A DNA stretch of 64,000 nt, from contig VGXG01000005.1 in assembly GCA_016873395.1 (NCBI GenBank), positions 1-64,000 on the forward strand, written 5' to 3'. Positions 9,133 through 17,367 of the stretch are shown in pieces. Both the position numbers and the translations under genes were made by a program. How positions within the stretch are numbered: the first letter of the stretch is position 1; the number at the start of each line of letters is the position of its first letter. The notes beneath the pieces are model-generated. The model saw only the letters and a list, made by a program, of their open reading frames with translations. It was not told where the DNA came from and made no database searches. Source of the DNA: Nitrospira sp. (GTDB taxonomy: Bacteria; Nitrospirota; Nitrospiria; Nitrospirales; Nitrospiraceae).

Positions 9133-9689
9133 CTGACACGCTCCACGTACGCGCGGGTTCTGGTGTCGATCTTGAGCACCTCTCCGACCTCCAGGTATAA
9201 GGGCACCTTGATCACGGCCCCCGTTTCTACGATCGCGGGCTTGGTTCCGCCCGACGCCGTGTCCCCCCTGACGCCCGGTTCTGTATCCACCACCTTGAGT
9301 TCGATGAAGATCGGCAGCTCCACGGCAATCGGCTGGTGCTCGTAGACAAGGATCTTCGCCACCATGTTTTCCTTGAGCAGATCGGCGTTCTCACCCAATT
9401 GTTTCTTCTCGTAGGTGAACTGTTCAAAGCTCTCCGTATCCATGAAGGTATAGGAGTCACCTGCCGCATAGAGGAATTGCATCTCTCGCTCTTCCAGGTC
9501 CGGCTCGTCAAACCGCTCACCCGATCGAAAGGTCCGGTCGATGACATTGCCCGTCTTGTAACTCTTCAGCTTGGTCCGGACGAAGGCTCCGCCCTTACCT
9601 GGCTTCACGTGTTGAAACTCCACGATGAAGTAGGGCTCGCCCGCAACTTCCAGGCGGGACCCATTGCGAAAATCAGCCGTTGAAATCAC
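9129..9689 (-). CDS. efp: Elongation factor P
   Basis: Binds the ribosome between P and E sites and relieves stalling at proline runs. It has 186 residues, the standard three-barrel length. The loop 'HVKPGKGGAF' carries Lys at the position that is modified in E. coli EF-P. The GTG start follows GGAGGCATGAGAAC, with the Shine-Dalgarno supplied by the conserved leader element described separately. Longer in-frame starts would extend into the leader and are not family sequence. Confidence 0.95.
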   Translation of the reverse strand: MISTADFRNGSRLEVAGEPYFIVEFQHVKPGKGGAFVRTKLKSYKTGNVIDRTFRSGERFDEPDLEEREMQFLYAAGDSYTFMDTESFEQFTYEKKQLGENADLLKENMVAKILVYEHQPIAVELPIFIELKVVDTEPGVRGDTASGGTKPAIVETGAVIKVPLYLEVGEVLKIDTRTRAYVERVR

Positions 9690-9695
9690 GTTCTC

Positions 9696-9774
9696 ATGCC
9701 TCCATACCAAACTTCGTTTGAACCGTCCGCTCCGATCAGATGCGGGCGGATAGTTACTTTGCCACCAGTAACAT
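9696..9774 (-). ncRNA. Structured leader element upstream of efp
   Basis: The transcript begins with GTTAC, a loop and GTAAC, continues with the box GGCAAAGTAACTATCCGC (9745-9762), then an 8-bp hairpin (arms 9742-9749 and 9723-9730, one C-A mismatch) with an 11-nt loop containing TGATCG, then CAAAC-GAA-GTTTG (9708-9720), and ends in TATGGAGGCAT, the efp ribosome-binding site. The same order and spacing occur before the cytochrome c gene at 32527, with base changes that keep pairing. I do not recognise it as a known riboswitch class. Confidence 0.6.
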
Positions 9775-9795
9775 CCCGTCCAGGTTTCTCCGATA

Positions 9796-10251
9796 TCACG
9801 TCGCCGCGGCCCGTCCATCTCTCAGATAGTCAACCACGGCCTTGACGGCAAGCAGATAACCGCTCGGTCCGAAGCCGGCAATCTGGCCGATCGCGACGTC
9901 GGCAATATAAGACCGGTGCCGGAATTCTTCCCGCTTATAAATGTTGGTCAGGTGAACCTCGACGGTGGGCAGCCCGACAGCCGCAATCGCGTCCCTGATG
10001 GCCACGCTCGTATGGGTGTAGCCGGCCGGGTTAATGACGATCGCGTCGAATCGCCCCTTGGCCTCTTGAATCCAGGTCACCAACTCGCCCTCCAAATTGG
10101 ATTGCCTGGCTTCCGCCTTGATCCGTTCCTGTTTGGCCAGCTTGGCGATCGATTGGTTGATCGCCTTCAGAGAGGTGTTCCCGTACAGGGACCGCTCGCG
10201 CAACCCCAGCAAATTCAGGTTGGGGCCATGTAAAACCAGGACTCGCAGCAT
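9796..10251 (-). CDS. aroQ: Type II 3-dehydroquinate dehydratase
   Basis: Third step of the shikimate pathway: dehydration of 3-dehydroquinate. It has 151 residues, typical of the small dodecameric type II enzyme. Motifs: 'HGPNLNLLGLRERSLYG' with the catalytic Tyr and the flexible-lid Arg, 'INPAGYTHTSVAI' with the active-site Asn and His, and 'EVHLTNIYKREEFRHRS'. Family members usually read EVHLSNIHAREEFRH at the last site. It lies between coaBC and efp on the same strand. Confidence 0.95.
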   Translation of the reverse strand: MLRVLVLHGPNLNLLGLRERSLYGNTSLKAINQSIAKLAKQERIKAEARQSNLEGELVTWIQEAKGRFDAIVINPAGYTHTSVAIRDAIAAVGLPTVEVHLTNIYKREEFRHRSYIADVAIGQIAGFGPSGYLLAVKAVVDYLRDGRAAAT

Positions 10252-10319
10252 AGCATCATGTCCTGCGGTGCCGAAACCGGTTCCCGCGACAAAGCCTCCT
10301 GCCCGTTGATGAAGTGCGT

Positions 10320-10348
10320 ATTCTAACAGGCCTGCAACAGGGAGTAAA
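10320..10348 (-). promoter_or_regulatory. Possible internal promoter for aroQ-efp-acc
   Basis: On the minus strand TTTACT (10343-10348), a 17-bp spacer and TAGAAT (10320-10325) lie in the 142-bp gap between coaBC and aroQ. The start point would be about 60 nt upstream of aroQ. Confidence 0.35.
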
Positions 10349-10393
10349 TAGAAGTGTGGCTATACGGAGCGAACGTATGCTGGGAGGCGTGCT

Positions 10394-11650
10394 TCACCGA
10401 TTCTGTCCGCCGCCATCGAATTTTTTCCAGGGGCCCGCCATCGGTCCCAGGGTTAGGGCTGCATCGAGAATCCGGTCCGCCAGGAGCCGTTTGGGAAGCA
10501 GCCCCAGCTCCGTCACTCGGCCGGTGCGGTCGACAAGCACCGCCTCGTTGGTGTCCGACCCGAAGCCGGACCCTTCTGCCAGCACGTTGTTTCCGACGAC
10601 GAGGTCCAGCCCTTTGCGCCTCAGCTTGTCGATTGCCTGGGGCAGGGCCGGTCCCGTCTCGGCTGCGAAACCGACCAGAATCTGGTTCATCCGCCGCTTT
10701 GCGAGCAGCTCCAAAACATCGACCGTTGGTTCCAGCTCCAGCCTCTCCAGCGACCCGCTGCTCTTTTTGATCTTCTTGGATGAGAGACGCTTGGGTCGGA
10801 AGTCGGCCACGGCTGCGGCCATGATCAGAACCGTCGACCAGGCAAACCGTGCACTCAGAGCTTTTTCCATCTCCTCCGCCGTGCAGACCGAGAGCAGCTC
10901 CACTCCCGGTGGAATAGCCAGCGCGGTCGGTCCGCTCACCAACGTCACTTCCGCGCCCCGCTCGCGAGCCGCCTGGGCAACCGCATAACCCATCTTCCCG
11001 GACGACCGGTTCGAGATGAACCGCACCGGGTCGATGGCTTCCTGCGTCGGCCCCGCCGACACAAGCACACGCTGCCCCGTCCAATCCCGGCGGGGAAGCA
11101 GTCGTTGCTCGATTGCGGACAGGATCACTGCATCGTCCGGCAACCGTCCCTTGCCTATTCGTCCTGAAGCCAGCGGACCTTCTTCCGGTTCGAGCACGGT
11201 CACCCCGCGCCGATGCAGGACATCGCGATGTGCCCTCATGGCCGGATGGTCCCACATGTTGCCATCCATGGCCGGGGCCAGAATGAGCGGGCAGGACACG
11301 TTCAGGACCAGGGTGCTCAGCAAGTCATCCGCCAGCCCGAGGGCATATTTGGCCAGTTGATTCGCGGTCGCCGGGGCGATGACGACGGCGTCGGCCTGCT
11401 CCGGCAAGGTCAGGTGGAGCATCTCCTGGCGGGACCCGAACAGGTCGGTGGCCACAGGGTGCCGGGAAAGGATTTCGAAAGTCAGCGGGCAGACAAAACG
11501 GGTGGCCGCTTCAGTCATAACCACGGAAACGTCGGCGCCCTCCTCCATGAGCCGGCGCAGCAGCCCCACGGCCTTATACGCGGCGATGCTGCCGCTGACG
11601 CCCAGTACAAGCCGCTTTCCCGGAAACCGCATGGCTGGCGCAGGAGGCAT
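10394..11650 (-). CDS. coaBC: Phosphopantothenoylcysteine decarboxylase / phosphopantothenate-cysteine ligase
   Basis: Bifunctional coenzyme A biosynthesis enzyme, 418 residues. The N-terminal FMN decarboxylase half (to about residue 190) shows 'GVSGSIAAYKA' and 'PAMDGNMWDHPA'; the ligase half shows 'VSAGPTQEAIDPVRFISNRSSGKMGYA'. The flap that reads ACG in E. coli Dfp reads ASG here ('LASGRIGKGR'), so the catalytic Cys158 position is Ser162. I recall Ser in some other lineages, so this may be a natural variant, not inactivation. The start ATG is 8 nt after rpoZ; an ATG six codons later is possible. Confidence 0.95.
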   Translation of the reverse strand: MPPAPAMRFPGKRLVLGVSGSIAAYKAVGLLRRLMEEGADVSVVMTEAATRFVCPLTFEILSRHPVATDLFGSRQEMLHLTLPEQADAVVIAPATANQLAKYALGLADDLLSTLVLNVSCPLILAPAMDGNMWDHPAMRAHRDVLHRRGVTVLEPEEGPLASGRIGKGRLPDDAVILSAIEQRLLPRRDWTGQRVLVSAGPTQEAIDPVRFISNRSSGKMGYAVAQAARERGAEVTLVSGPTALAIPPGVELLSVCTAEEMEKALSARFAWSTVLIMAAAVADFRPKRLSSKKIKKSSGSLERLELEPTVDVLELLAKRRMNQILVGFAAETGPALPQAIDKLRRKGLDLVVGNNVLAEGSGFGSDTNEAVLVDRTGRVTELGLLPKRLLADRILDAALTLGPMAGPWKKFDGGGQNR

Positions 11651-11657
11651 GGGCGGT

Positions 11658-12020
11658 CTATTCCTCCCCTTCCGACTCCCCCGGCTTGGCGGAGTCGTCC
11701 ACGTAGACGCTCAGCTCCTTCTTGATCTCGCGCGCGTCCTCGCCGGTGTCGGGAAGGACCATCCGCTCTATTTCGCTCTCTTTACCACGCTTTGCGTCTT
11801 TGATAGCCTGCCTGGCTTCTTTATCCGTCAGAAACTCAACCTGGCCGTGCAGGACTTCGTCCAGCGCGATCGTCGTTTCCTTCAAGAATTTCGGCGGCCC
11901 GACGGGCCTCGCGCCCTGCAGCAAGTGCTTGGCCCGCTGAGACGCGGCGATGACCAGCCGATAGCGGGAATCAAAGCGTTGCTGGTTCGACTCGAGCAGT
12001 AGCGACAAAGGATTGATCAT
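11658..12020 (-). CDS. rpoZ: RNA polymerase omega subunit
   Basis: Small subunit that helps assemble RNA polymerase. It has 120 residues. 'SRYRLVIAASQRAKHLLQGA' is the family core that contacts beta-prime, followed by 'TIALDEVLHGQVEF'. The acidic C-terminal tail is common in longer omega proteins. AAAGGAGAAGC lies before the ATG. The gmk-rpoZ-coaBC order is a widespread bacterial arrangement and supports all three calls. Confidence 0.93.
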   Translation of the reverse strand: MINPLSLLLESNQQRFDSRYRLVIAASQRAKHLLQGARPVGPPKFLKETTIALDEVLHGQVEFLTDKEARQAIKDAKRGKESEIERMVLPDTGEDAREIKKELSVYVDDSAKPGESEGEE

Positions 12021-12035
12021 GGTGTTGCTTCTCCT

Positions 12036-12725
12036 TTACGTTGTCACGGATCCTTGACGATCCGCTGGTTTCTCGTCCACTTCCTTGATGAAATTCTTTT
12101 CCAGCCAGGCGATGTCCAGCCGTTTGGTCTTGATGCGTTCGGATAGGAAGATCGCCTCCAGTTCCTTTAGGGCCTGCTTCATATCGTCGTTCCGCACGAT
12201 ATAGTGGTATTCCCTGTAGTTCCAGACTTCCTCGCGCGCCTTCTGAAGCCGGCGCTGGATCTCCTCCGGAGAATCCCCGGCGCGATGCTGAAGCCGCGAT
12301 CGCAGGGCTTCGAGGGACGGGGGCATGATGTAAATATAGACGGCGTCATCGAACCGCTTCTTGATTTGCATCGCTCCTTGGGCGTCGATCTCCAGTAGAA
12401 CATCAAGGCCCTTCTCCATCATCTCGGCCAAAGCCTGTCGGGGCGTCCCATAGGAGTGTCCATACACGGGCGCCCATTCGGCGAACTCGTTTCGCTGGAT
12501 CATGTCCTGAAACTGGTGCTCGTCCACAAAGAAATACTCGCGGCCATGCACTTCGCCCGGCCGAGGCTTGCGGGTGGTATAGGAGATCGACTGCTGCAGG
12601 CCCGGCACGATCGAGATGATTTCCTTGCACAGCGTCGTCTTGCCGGCTCCAGACGGTGCCGAGACCACGAACAGCAGCCCCCTCCGTTCCGTCGACTCGC
12701 GCGGTCTTTTTGACTCCGGCAACAT
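12036..12725 (-). CDS. gmk: Guanylate kinase
   Basis: Phosphorylates GMP to GDP. It has 229 residues. P-loop SAPSGAGKTT at about residue 22, GMP-binding 'SYTTRKPRPGEVHGREYFFVD', then 'VLLEIDAQGAMQIKKRF' and 'IMPPSLEALRSRL'. A short N-terminal extension rich in Arg/Glu precedes the domain. GGATGCAGGA lies just before the ATG. It is 15 bp upstream of rpoZ and 38 bp downstream of the yicC-type gene. Confidence 0.96.
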   Translation of the reverse strand: MLPESKRPRESTERRGLLFVVSAPSGAGKTTLCKEIISIVPGLQQSISYTTRKPRPGEVHGREYFFVDEHQFQDMIQRNEFAEWAPVYGHSYGTPRQALAEMMEKGLDVLLEIDAQGAMQIKKRFDDAVYIYIMPPSLEALRSRLQHRAGDSPEEIQRRLQKAREEVWNYREYHYIVRNDDMKQALKELEAIFLSERIKTKRLDIAWLEKNFIKEVDEKPADRQGSVTT

Positions 12726-12763
12726 TCCTGCATCCTACCACAAGAGAAAATCCCTGGCACAGG

Positions 12764-13642
12764 TCATTCGATATTCTGGACTTGTTCGCGGATCTTTTCC
12801 AGCTCTCCTTTGATCCGAACCACATGGACGGCCATCTCGGCGTCATTGGCCTTGGAGCCGATCGTGTTGACTTCGCGCCCCATCTCCTGGAGGAGAAAAT
12901 CCAGGGTGCGTCCCACCGGCTCATGGCTCGTTAGCGCCGCGTCAAACTGAGCCAGGTGCGAGCCCAACCTGGTCAGCTCTTCGGACACATCGCACCGGTC
13001 TGCATACTGAGCCAACTCCTGGCTCAGGCGGCCCTGGTCAACCGGGCTGGCTCCGACCAGTTTCTGGACCCGCTCCTTCATCCGATCAAACAGCCCGCGC
13101 GCCACCAACGGTGCTCTAGCGATCACCGCCTGGGCCTCTTTCCGGATGACCAGCAGGCGATGTTTCGTATCACGCGCCAGTGCCTGCCCTTCCCGACGCC
13201 GCATCGCATCCAAATCGGCCAGAGCTCCCGCCAGGAGCCGTTTTACGGGCTGCTTCAGCCGCGCCGGGGCAAGCGGCTGTTCAGAAACGGCCACGATATC
13301 CCGGAAACCGGAAAAAAGCGGCAGGTCGATCTCGCCTCTTAGGCGCAGCGCCTGTTGCAACTCTCGGAGCAGGCGATAGTACTGTTTGGCCAGGGGGCGA
13401 TCAAGGCTCAACGTCTTCTCTCCCTCCATACCTCCGGACAGCGAGACCGTCAGCTCGATCCGTCCGCGCTGGCAACGACGCTGGACGGTTTTCTTGAGGT
13501 CTTCTTCCAGCCCCGCCAAGGACCGCGGCAGGCGGACAACGATTTCGCAGAAGCGATGGTTGACCGACCGCACTTCGACCGACAACGATCGTCCGGACCA
13601 GGCCGATTCCCGCCTGCCGTAGCCGGTCATGCTCCTGATCAT
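12764..13642 (-). CDS. YicC-family protein
   Basis: Member of the YicC/YloC family; E. coli YicC is reported as an endoribonuclease, but this homologue's activity is not established by sequence. It has 292 residues, family length. It starts with the hallmark 'MIRSMTGYGR' and ends with 'GRTLDFLLQEMGREVNTIGSKAND', the conserved DUF1732 segment. The start was placed at this hallmark; upstream in-frame ATGs lie inside nth. The ATG overlaps the nth stop (ATGA). Position next to gmk is conserved in many bacteria. Confidence 0.93.
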   Translation of the reverse strand: MIRSMTGYGRRESAWSGRSLSVEVRSVNHRFCEIVVRLPRSLAGLEEDLKKTVQRRCQRGRIELTVSLSGGMEGEKTLSLDRPLAKQYYRLLRELQQALRLRGEIDLPLFSGFRDIVAVSEQPLAPARLKQPVKRLLAGALADLDAMRRREGQALARDTKHRLLVIRKEAQAVIARAPLVARGLFDRMKERVQKLVGASPVDQGRLSQELAQYADRCDVSEELTRLGSHLAQFDAALTSHEPVGRTLDFLLQEMGREVNTIGSKANDAEMAVHVVRIKGELEKIREQVQNIE

Positions 13643-14346
13643 CGCAGTCGCTTTCCTTCCCAGACACAGTCCTTGTATATGGCGCAACGCTCGCAGCGGG
13701 GTTTCCTTGCCAGACAGACGTACCGGCCATGCAAGAGGAGTCGCTGCGATCCGGCTGTCCAGGCCCGGAGTGGGATCAGCCGCTGCAATGCCGCTTCGAT
13801 TTTGTCCGGATCCCCGCTGGCTGCCAACCCCAGGCGGTTTGCCACACGCTTCACATGGGTGTCCACCACCACGGCCGGCTTCCTGAACCACGCCCCCAGC
13901 ACGACGTTGGCCGTTTTTCGCCCCACGCCCGGGAGAGTAACAAGGGCTTCCATGCTGGACGGAACCTGTCCTCCAAACCGCTCGGTAAGGGCTTTTCCGC
14001 AAGCCATGATGTTCCTCGCCTTACTCTTGAAGAATCCGGTCGATCTGACGAGGGCTTCCAGCTCAGCCGGTTTGGCCTTCGCATAGTCTTCGGCCCGTCG
14101 ATAGCGTCGGAACAGGACCGGGGTCACCTGGTTCACACGTTGGTCCGTGCATTGAGCCGACAGGATCGTTGCAACCAGCAGCTCCAACGGGCTTCGATAC
14201 GCCAATTCCACCGGTGCGCGCGGCATGGCCTGCTCCAGCGCACTCAAGATGCGTGCCGCTCGCCGCTTGATCTCAGAGTCCGGCTCCTTGTCCGTTGGTC
14301 GCGCAACTGGATGGCGCCGGCGCAGGGTTGGAGCCAGGACCTTCAT
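13639..14346 (-). CDS. nth: Endonuclease III
   Basis: Bifunctional DNA glycosylase/AP lyase for oxidised pyrimidines. It has 235 residues. The helix-hairpin-helix reads 'LPGVGRKTANVVL' with catalytic Lys, and 'VVVDTHVKR' supplies the catalytic Asp. The C-terminal 4Fe-4S loop has four cysteines in the pattern C-x7-C-x2-C-x5-C ('CLARKPRCERCAIYKDC'). The N-terminus is about 20 residues longer than E. coli Nth and basic. It overlaps hflX by one base (TGATG) and yicC by four. Confidence 0.96.
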   Translation of the reverse strand: MKVLAPTLRRRHPVARPTDKEPDSEIKRRAARILSALEQAMPRAPVELAYRSPLELLVATILSAQCTDQRVNQVTPVLFRRYRRAEDYAKAKPAELEALVRSTGFFKSKARNIMACGKALTERFGGQVPSSMEALVTLPGVGRKTANVVLGAWFRKPAVVVDTHVKRVANRLGLAASGDPDKIEAALQRLIPLRAWTAGSQRLLLHGRYVCLARKPRCERCAIYKDCVWEGKRLR

Positions 14347-15995
14347 CAGTTGAGAGCGCCTCCGGGCGCATGGGCCGGTTCAGGCCAGTGGCCGAAGGAA
14401 CCCGAAGAGGGTCGAGACACCTCCGCAACCGCCTGGGCCAACCGATCGATCAAGGGAACCAACGTGGCAGGACTCAGGGCGGATACCCCCACCCCCCCGT
14501 ACCGACGACACAAGGTTTCGGCCTCATCGTCGTGCAGCCGATCGCATTTGTTGAAGACCAGCAACCGCGGGGTGCGGCCGAGGTCCAGCTCAGCCAGGAT
14601 GTCTTCGACTGCTTTCATCTGCGCTGCCGGATCTTTGGCGCTGGCGTCGACGAGGTGCAAGAGGAGGTCGGCGTCCCGTAATTCCTCGAGCGTCGTGCGG
14701 AATGCGCCGAGGAGGGACTGCGGCAGGTCCCGGATGAACCCCACCGTATCCGTGACGATCACCTCCCGGTCACGAGGAAACCGGAGCCGGCGGCTGGAGG
14801 TGTCCAAGGTTTCAAACGGCCGGTCCTGCGCCGGCACGTGGCTCTCGGTCAGTGCGTTCAGCAGGGTGGATTTGCCCGCGTTGGTGTAGCCGACGATGGA
14901 GATGATGGGCAACAGGTGTCGGGCCCGTCTGGCGCGACGCTGATCGCGCTGGCGGGCGATACTGACCAGCTCGCGCTCCAGGTGGTCGATGCGATCGCGA
15001 ACACGGCGCCGATCGGTCTCCAACTTGGTTTCGCCCGGCCCCCTCCCGCCGATGCCACCGCCCAACCGAGACAGGGCCGTGCCGCGTCCGGACAAGCGCG
15101 GCAAGAGGTACCGGAGCTGTGCCAGCTCCACTTGGACCTTCCCTTCCCGACTGTGGGCCCGGTTGGCAAAGATGTCGAGGATTACTTGGGTCCGATCGAC
15201 GACCTTCATCTCGGTCACCTCGGCAATAGCCCGAACCTGCGCCGGAGTCAGGTCCCGGTCGAAAATGAGCAGGTCGGCGCCGCGGTGCAAGGCCTTGATG
15301 ACCACTTCCTTGAGCTTGCCGCTCCCCAAGAGGTATTTCGGGTGGATTTCCTGCGCCCGCTGGGCGACCGTCTCCAACACTGTGATCCCGTCCGATCGGA
15401 CCAGCTCGGCCAATTCCTCCAGCCGCTCCTCTTGATCGGCGCGGGACTGTATGGATGCGCTGATCAGAATGGCCGTTTCCTGTCCGTCACGGACAAGGTG
15501 GGCCGCAGCCGTACGTGCCAGCTCTGCTTCCAGCGCCTCCACGAACTTGTCGCATTCCAATTGAAAGGCGTGGAAGGGGCGTGGGGTCCAGACGTCGTAG
15601 ACCTTACCCGGTTGGTTGGGAGGGAGGATATGGGCCAGGTACAGATCGGCCGGGAGACCGTTCTCTCCAACGCCGATGGCGGCGATGAGGTCAAGACGGA
15701 GCAGGGCCAGGTCAGTCAGATCGTCCTGGGTCAGCGGCTCGTTCTTCAGATGCGTATGGACGAGCCTGAGCCCCCGCAACCACCGACGCCCGAGCCGAAA
15801 TCGAGACAGGTCCTCAATGAACAGTTCGCGGCCATTGCCTACGATCACTTGCTCGATGCTCCCGCGCCTGGTGATCAAGAGGCCGATCTGGCAGCGGATT
15901 TCCTGGGACAATTCCGTGCAGGCCCGGGCCAACTCCTGCGTGATGACCTTGTCGACCGGCACCCGCCGCCGGTACAGGTGCTCCAGCCGCGTCAA
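14346..15995 (-). CDS. hflX: Ribosome-associated GTPase HflX
   Basis: GTPase that splits stalled ribosomes under stress. It has 549 residues from the TTG used here. The N-terminal HflX domain contains 'LLIFDRDLTPAQVRAI' and the glycine-rich linker 'GRGTALSRLGGGIGGRGPGETKLE'; the G domain has GYTNAGKST (G1), DTVGFI (G3) and NKCD (G4). The open frame continues upstream through 'TIPTVHGNINGLKAGQL', which resembles the conserved N-terminus of long HflX proteins. The true start may therefore be an ATT at 16038-16040, which follows GCGAGGG, but no ATG or GTG is available there. Confidence 0.95.
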   Translation of the reverse strand: MTRLEHLYRRRVPVDKVITQELARACTELSQEIRCQIGLLITRRGSIEQVIVGNGRELFIEDLSRFRLGRRWLRGLRLVHTHLKNEPLTQDDLTDLALLRLDLIAAIGVGENGLPADLYLAHILPPNQPGKVYDVWTPRPFHAFQLECDKFVEALEAELARTAAAHLVRDGQETAILISASIQSRADQEERLEELAELVRSDGITVLETVAQRAQEIHPKYLLGSGKLKEVVIKALHRGADLLIFDRDLTPAQVRAIAEVTEMKVVDRTQVILDIFANRAHSREGKVQVELAQLRYLLPRLSGRGTALSRLGGGIGGRGPGETKLETDRRRVRDRIDHLERELVSIARQRDQRRARRARHLLPIISIVGYTNAGKSTLLNALTESHVPAQDRPFETLDTSSRRLRFPRDREVIVTDTVGFIRDLPQSLLGAFRTTLEELRDADLLLHLVDASAKDPAAQMKAVEDILAELDLGRTPRLLVFNKCDRLHDDEAETLCRRYGGVGVSALSPATLVPLIDRLAQAVAEVSRPSSGSFGHWPEPAHAPGGALN

Positions 15996-16050
15996 CTGAC
16001 CGGCCTTCAGGCCATTGATGTTTCCGTGAACGGTGGGAATGGTGCCCTCG

Positions 16051-17154
16051 CTATGCTGACGGGACCGGTTGCCGCAGAGCCCGCGATCCCACCCAGGCGC
16101 TACCCGCTTGCGCCTTGGTCGGAACAGGCAAGTCTGCCTCCGCTTCGAGATCCCAGGACGCGAACCGCCCCTGGCAATAAGCCCTTCTGCCGGCCGCAGC
16201 GATCATAGCCGCATTGTCGGTTGAATAAGCAGGCGGAGGCACCGCGAGTCTGATACCAGTCGTTGCGGCGCGGACAGCCAGCACGGCACGAAGCCTGCTG
16301 TTGGCGGAGACTCCCCCCACCACGGCCAGGGCTTTCACCTTCTGCCGCGCAACTGCCGTAAAAGCTTTCTCCACGAGCACGTCCACAATAGCTTCCTGAA
16401 ACCCGGCCGCAAGGTCCGCAACGGGCCGGGATCGGCCAGCCTTATCCAGATCCCGCAGGTGATACAAGAGGGACGTCTTCAGGCCGCTGAAGCTGAAGTC
16501 CAGAGAGTGCCGCTTCTTTAAATAAGGTCTGGGGAAGCGCACACGGTCACGGTCGCCCGACGCAGCCAACCGGTCGATGGCCGGGCCGCCCGGATAGTCT
16601 AATCCCAGCATCTTGGCCGCCTTGTCAAAGGCCTCGCCCGCGGCATCATCCAGGGTCCGTCCGAGCAAGTCATAGGAGCCGTCCTCGGTGGCGCAATAGA
16701 GGTGCGTATGCCCGCCCGACACGACTAGCATGACGCAGGGCAGGGGAAAGTCCGGCTGGTCGAGCCAGGCCGAGGCCATGTGGCCTTCTAGATGATTGAC
16801 GCCGATCAAGGGAATCTTCCGGGCATAGGCCAGGGCTTTGCCGAAACTCACCCCGACGAGGAGCGCTCCGGCCAAGCCCGGCCCCTGGGTCACGGCCACC
16901 GCATGTAGGTTCGGCCAGCCGATGCACGCCTGTCGGAGCGCCTCATCGACGACGGCTTCCACTGTCTCAATGTGCCGGCGGGCGGCCAACTCCGGCACAA
17001 CGCCCCCAAAGCGTCCGTGCACTTCATGTTGGGAATAAAGCACGCTGGATGCAACGTGTCCGGCGCCGTTCAGGACGGCCGCAGCCGTTTCGTCGCAGGA
17101 AGTTTCCACGCCCAGGATCATGGGGGACAGACCGGTGGAACAAGCACTGTTCAT
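16051..17154 (-). CDS. tsaD: tRNA N6-adenosine threonylcarbamoyltransferase
   Basis: Transfers the threonylcarbamoyl group to A37 of ANN-decoding tRNAs, with TsaB and TsaE. The core begins 'MILGVETSCDETAAAV'; the metal-binding motif 'HLEGHMASA' and 'VVSGGHTHL' are intact, and 'GGVSANSRLR' is the ATP-binding segment. The chosen ATG gives 367 residues; an ATG 11 codons downstream gives the minimal family start. Neither has a clear Shine-Dalgarno. The stop is 11 bp from the possible ATT start of hflX. Confidence 0.95.
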   Translation of the reverse strand: MNSACSTGLSPMILGVETSCDETAAAVLNGAGHVASSVLYSQHEVHGRFGGVVPELAARRHIETVEAVVDEALRQACIGWPNLHAVAVTQGPGLAGALLVGVSFGKALAYARKIPLIGVNHLEGHMASAWLDQPDFPLPCVMLVVSGGHTHLYCATEDGSYDLLGRTLDDAAGEAFDKAAKMLGLDYPGGPAIDRLAASGDRDRVRFPRPYLKKRHSLDFSFSGLKTSLLYHLRDLDKAGRSRPVADLAAGFQEAIVDVLVEKAFTAVARQKVKALAVVGGVSANSRLRAVLAVRAATTGIRLAVPPPAYSTDNAAMIAAAGRRAYCQGRFASWDLEAEADLPVPTKAQAGSAWVGSRALRQPVPSA

Positions 17155-17367
17155 AGTGCATCCGGACGGGCTGGGTTCAGCGAGGGAGAAGAGCCGGATC
17201 GCTGATCGTTGATCCGTCGGAGCTTCGGCGAGGAACGATGCTCGGGCGCGCGACCGGCCGGTCGAGACCGCACGACCCCCGTGCGGCACAATCCACGAGG
17301 AGCGCCTGACTGTCCATGATGTAGCCCCGATGACAAGATGCCGGCAAGCAACGGTGGGATGGCGTCC

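Noticed and set aside
14838-16208. 456-codon plus-strand frame opposite hflX and tsaD
   Set aside because: It spans two well-supported genes on the other strand and has no ribosome-binding site or family resemblance.
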